From Cryobacterium sp. (lineage in GTDB: Bacteria; Actinomycetota; Actinomycetes; Actinomycetales; Microbacteriaceae), in contig NZ_JAODBG010000058.1 in assembly GCF_025463825.1 (NCBI RefSeq), positions 1 to 51,075 of the forward strand: a stretch of DNA of 51,075 bases, given 5' to 3'. Positions 50,329-51,075 of this stretch are shown piece by piece. A model generated the notes under the pieces. It did no database searches and was not told where the DNA came from. It worked only from the letters and a program-made list of their open reading frames with translations. The translations under genes and the position numbers were made by a program. Each line of letters begins with the position of its first letter. Within the stretch, counting starts at the first letter, position 1.

Positions 50329-51075
50329 GCCTGAACCGCTGCCAGATCCGCGTCGCGCTGCTCCAACGCCTGGGAGGGCCGATGCACGAGCCCGAGAACC
50401 GGGTCGGCGGTGACCGGAATCGGATCGCTCAGCGTGCCGACGAACTCCCCGTCGACCATGTTGAGGAAGCCGAGCAGTGCCCAGCCGCCATCGGCATCCT
50501 GCAGCAGCCGCGCGGCGTAGAGGTCGGTGCGGTCGAACAGCACCGAGCCGGTGAAGTCCACGCGATCGAGCCGGGCATCCACGGCCACGCTGTACACGCC
50601 GCCCACCTCGCCCGCCGCCTGCCGTTCGGGCGAAAGTTCGGAGACGCCGCAGCAGAAGAGCAGGATCGGCACGCCGTCCACGATCTCGAACTGAAACACC
50701 TCGAGCTGGCCGAAGCCCTGGCCGGGCTGGCTGAGCGGCGGTTGCACCGTCCAGGTGCGCAGGTCGTCGCTGGTGGCGTGGCCGAGCACGCCGCGTACGC
50801 GCGGGTCGCCGGATGCCGCGCGGGCGGTGATCAGCATCTGCCAGGTGCTCTCGCCGGGAAAGCGGAACACCCAGGGGTCGCGCCAGGCCTCGTCGTGCCA
50901 GATCGACAGGTCGAGCTTCTCATAATAGGCGGGGTCCGCCTCCACGAGCGGTTCGGTGGAGACCTTGGTCCAGGTGAGCAGGTCGGCCGAGGTGGCCGCG
51001 CCCACCCGCTGCACCATGGTGTTCTCGGCGCGGGAGGTGCCGGTGTAGAACATCCACCAGAGGCCGTCGTCGGCC
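50325..51075 (-). CDS. GH32-like beta-fructosidase (5' end outside window)
   Basis: 249 residues of the C-terminal part of a five-bladed propeller glycoside hydrolase; the gene continues past the window edge. WRDPWVFRFPGESTWQMLIT contains the RDP motif of GH32/GH68 enzymes. FGQLEVFQF occupies the place of the catalytic ECP/E motif (Glu kept, Cys-Pro replaced). DLYAARLLQDADGGWALLGF is the FYAP-like blade. It should split sucrose or fructans. Coupling to a fructokinase gene (ATGA) supports this. The nucleophile Asp lies outside the window. Confidence 0.85.
   Translation of the reverse strand, partial: ADDGLWWMFYTGTSRAENTMVQRVGAATSADLLTWTKVSTEPLVEADPAYYEKLDLSIWHDEAWRDPWVFRFPGESTWQMLITARAASGDPRVRGVLGHATSDDLRTWTVQPPLSQPGQGFGQLEVFQFEIVDGVPILLFCCGVSELSPERQAAGEVGGVYSVAVDARLDRVDFTGSVLFDRTDLYAARLLQDADGGWALLGFLNMVDGEFVGTLSDPIPVTADPVLGLVHRPSQALEQRDADLAAVQA

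Noticed and set aside
1..51075. Genome-wide reassignment of TAG as a sense codon
   Set aside because: TAG ends many genes exactly at family-typical C-termini (symporter, FAH, tautomerase, SDR, DUF6544, both HxlR and TetR genes), so TAG works as a stop here.
1..51075. tRNA genes, rRNA genes, CRISPR arrays, prophage
   Set aside because: I looked for cloverleaf-like GGTTCGAATCC stretches, regularly spaced repeats and phage structural genes and found none I could support.

Overview
This 51 kb window is chromosomal DNA from a high-GC Gram-positive bacterium, most likely a member of the Microbacteriaceae. Cryobacterium or a close relative is my best guess, by inference. Supporting this are the strong GC bias, the mix of ATG, GTG and TTG starts, actinobacterial families (DUF4386, DUF5655, DUF6544, a short DUF7882-like protein, azt zinc genes, LLM flavin enzymes) and many 4-base ATGA/GTGA gene overlaps. 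I saw no tRNA, rRNA, CRISPR array or prophage. The only mobile element is one IS481-family insertion sequence.

Layout. 1-2.2 kb: end of a sugar:cation symporter gene, a fumarylacetoacetase-family hydrolase and a small tautomerase, closed by a strong terminator. 2.3-6.9 kb: an azt zinc-uptake locus (aztA divergent from aztB, an AztD paralogue, aztC and aztD) around a Zur-like palindrome; aztB lacks its C-terminal half and aztC carries an in-frame TAG. 6.9-12.5 kb: a degraded stretch with a DUF5655 gene, an MMPL transporter with internal deletions, an MFS gene with two frameshifts, a DeoR regulator missing most of its helix-turn-helix, and a Nudix gene ended by TAG at the exact codon where the IS481 element sits. 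12.5-16.5 kb: two SRPBCC paralogues, a cluster of DnaA-box-like 9-mers, an unrecognised protein, a zinc-ribbon MBL hydrolase and a DUF4386 membrane protein. 16.7-20 kb: TetR, a broken KstD-like flavoprotein (frameshift plus TAG) and an SDR. 20-21.2 kb: a membrane acyltransferase-like protein.

21.2-33.2 kb is the metabolic centrepiece. A DeoR regulator, a PfkB kinase and a bifunctional class II aldolase/SDR are divergent from a sugar ABC importer (binding lipoprotein, ATPase, two permeases), a SIS-domain isomerase, a dihydroxyacetone-kinase-like enzyme and an RpiB-type isomerase. Repeated GTTACAA sites lie between the two arms. Together they encode uptake, oxidation, phosphorylation, isomerisation and aldol cleavage of one carbohydrate. 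The substrate is not a textbook one; a tetritol/tetrulose or a branched or deoxy sugar is possible.

33.5-51 kb holds accessory genes: a DHA2 MFS exporter, PadR plus membrane partner, TetR plus DUF6544 protein, an EEP-family nuclease/phosphatase, an intact MMPL-TetR pair, a membrane protein with a collagen-like linker, an LLM flavin oxidoreductase, an F420-dependent-reductase-like protein divergent from HxlR, a methionine aminopeptidase gene with an early in-frame TAG divergent from an XRE regulator, and a GH32-like gene with a fructokinase.

The most unusual overall pattern is gene damage. Four otherwise intact frames are cut by TAG (never TGA or TAA), at least four apparent single-base indels lie in C/G runs, and two transporters have lost internal or terminal segments. 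TAG also ends at least a dozen normal genes here, so genome-wide reassignment of TAG is unlikely. Pseudogene formation or assembly error is the sober explanation, but the amber-only bias deserves a check.
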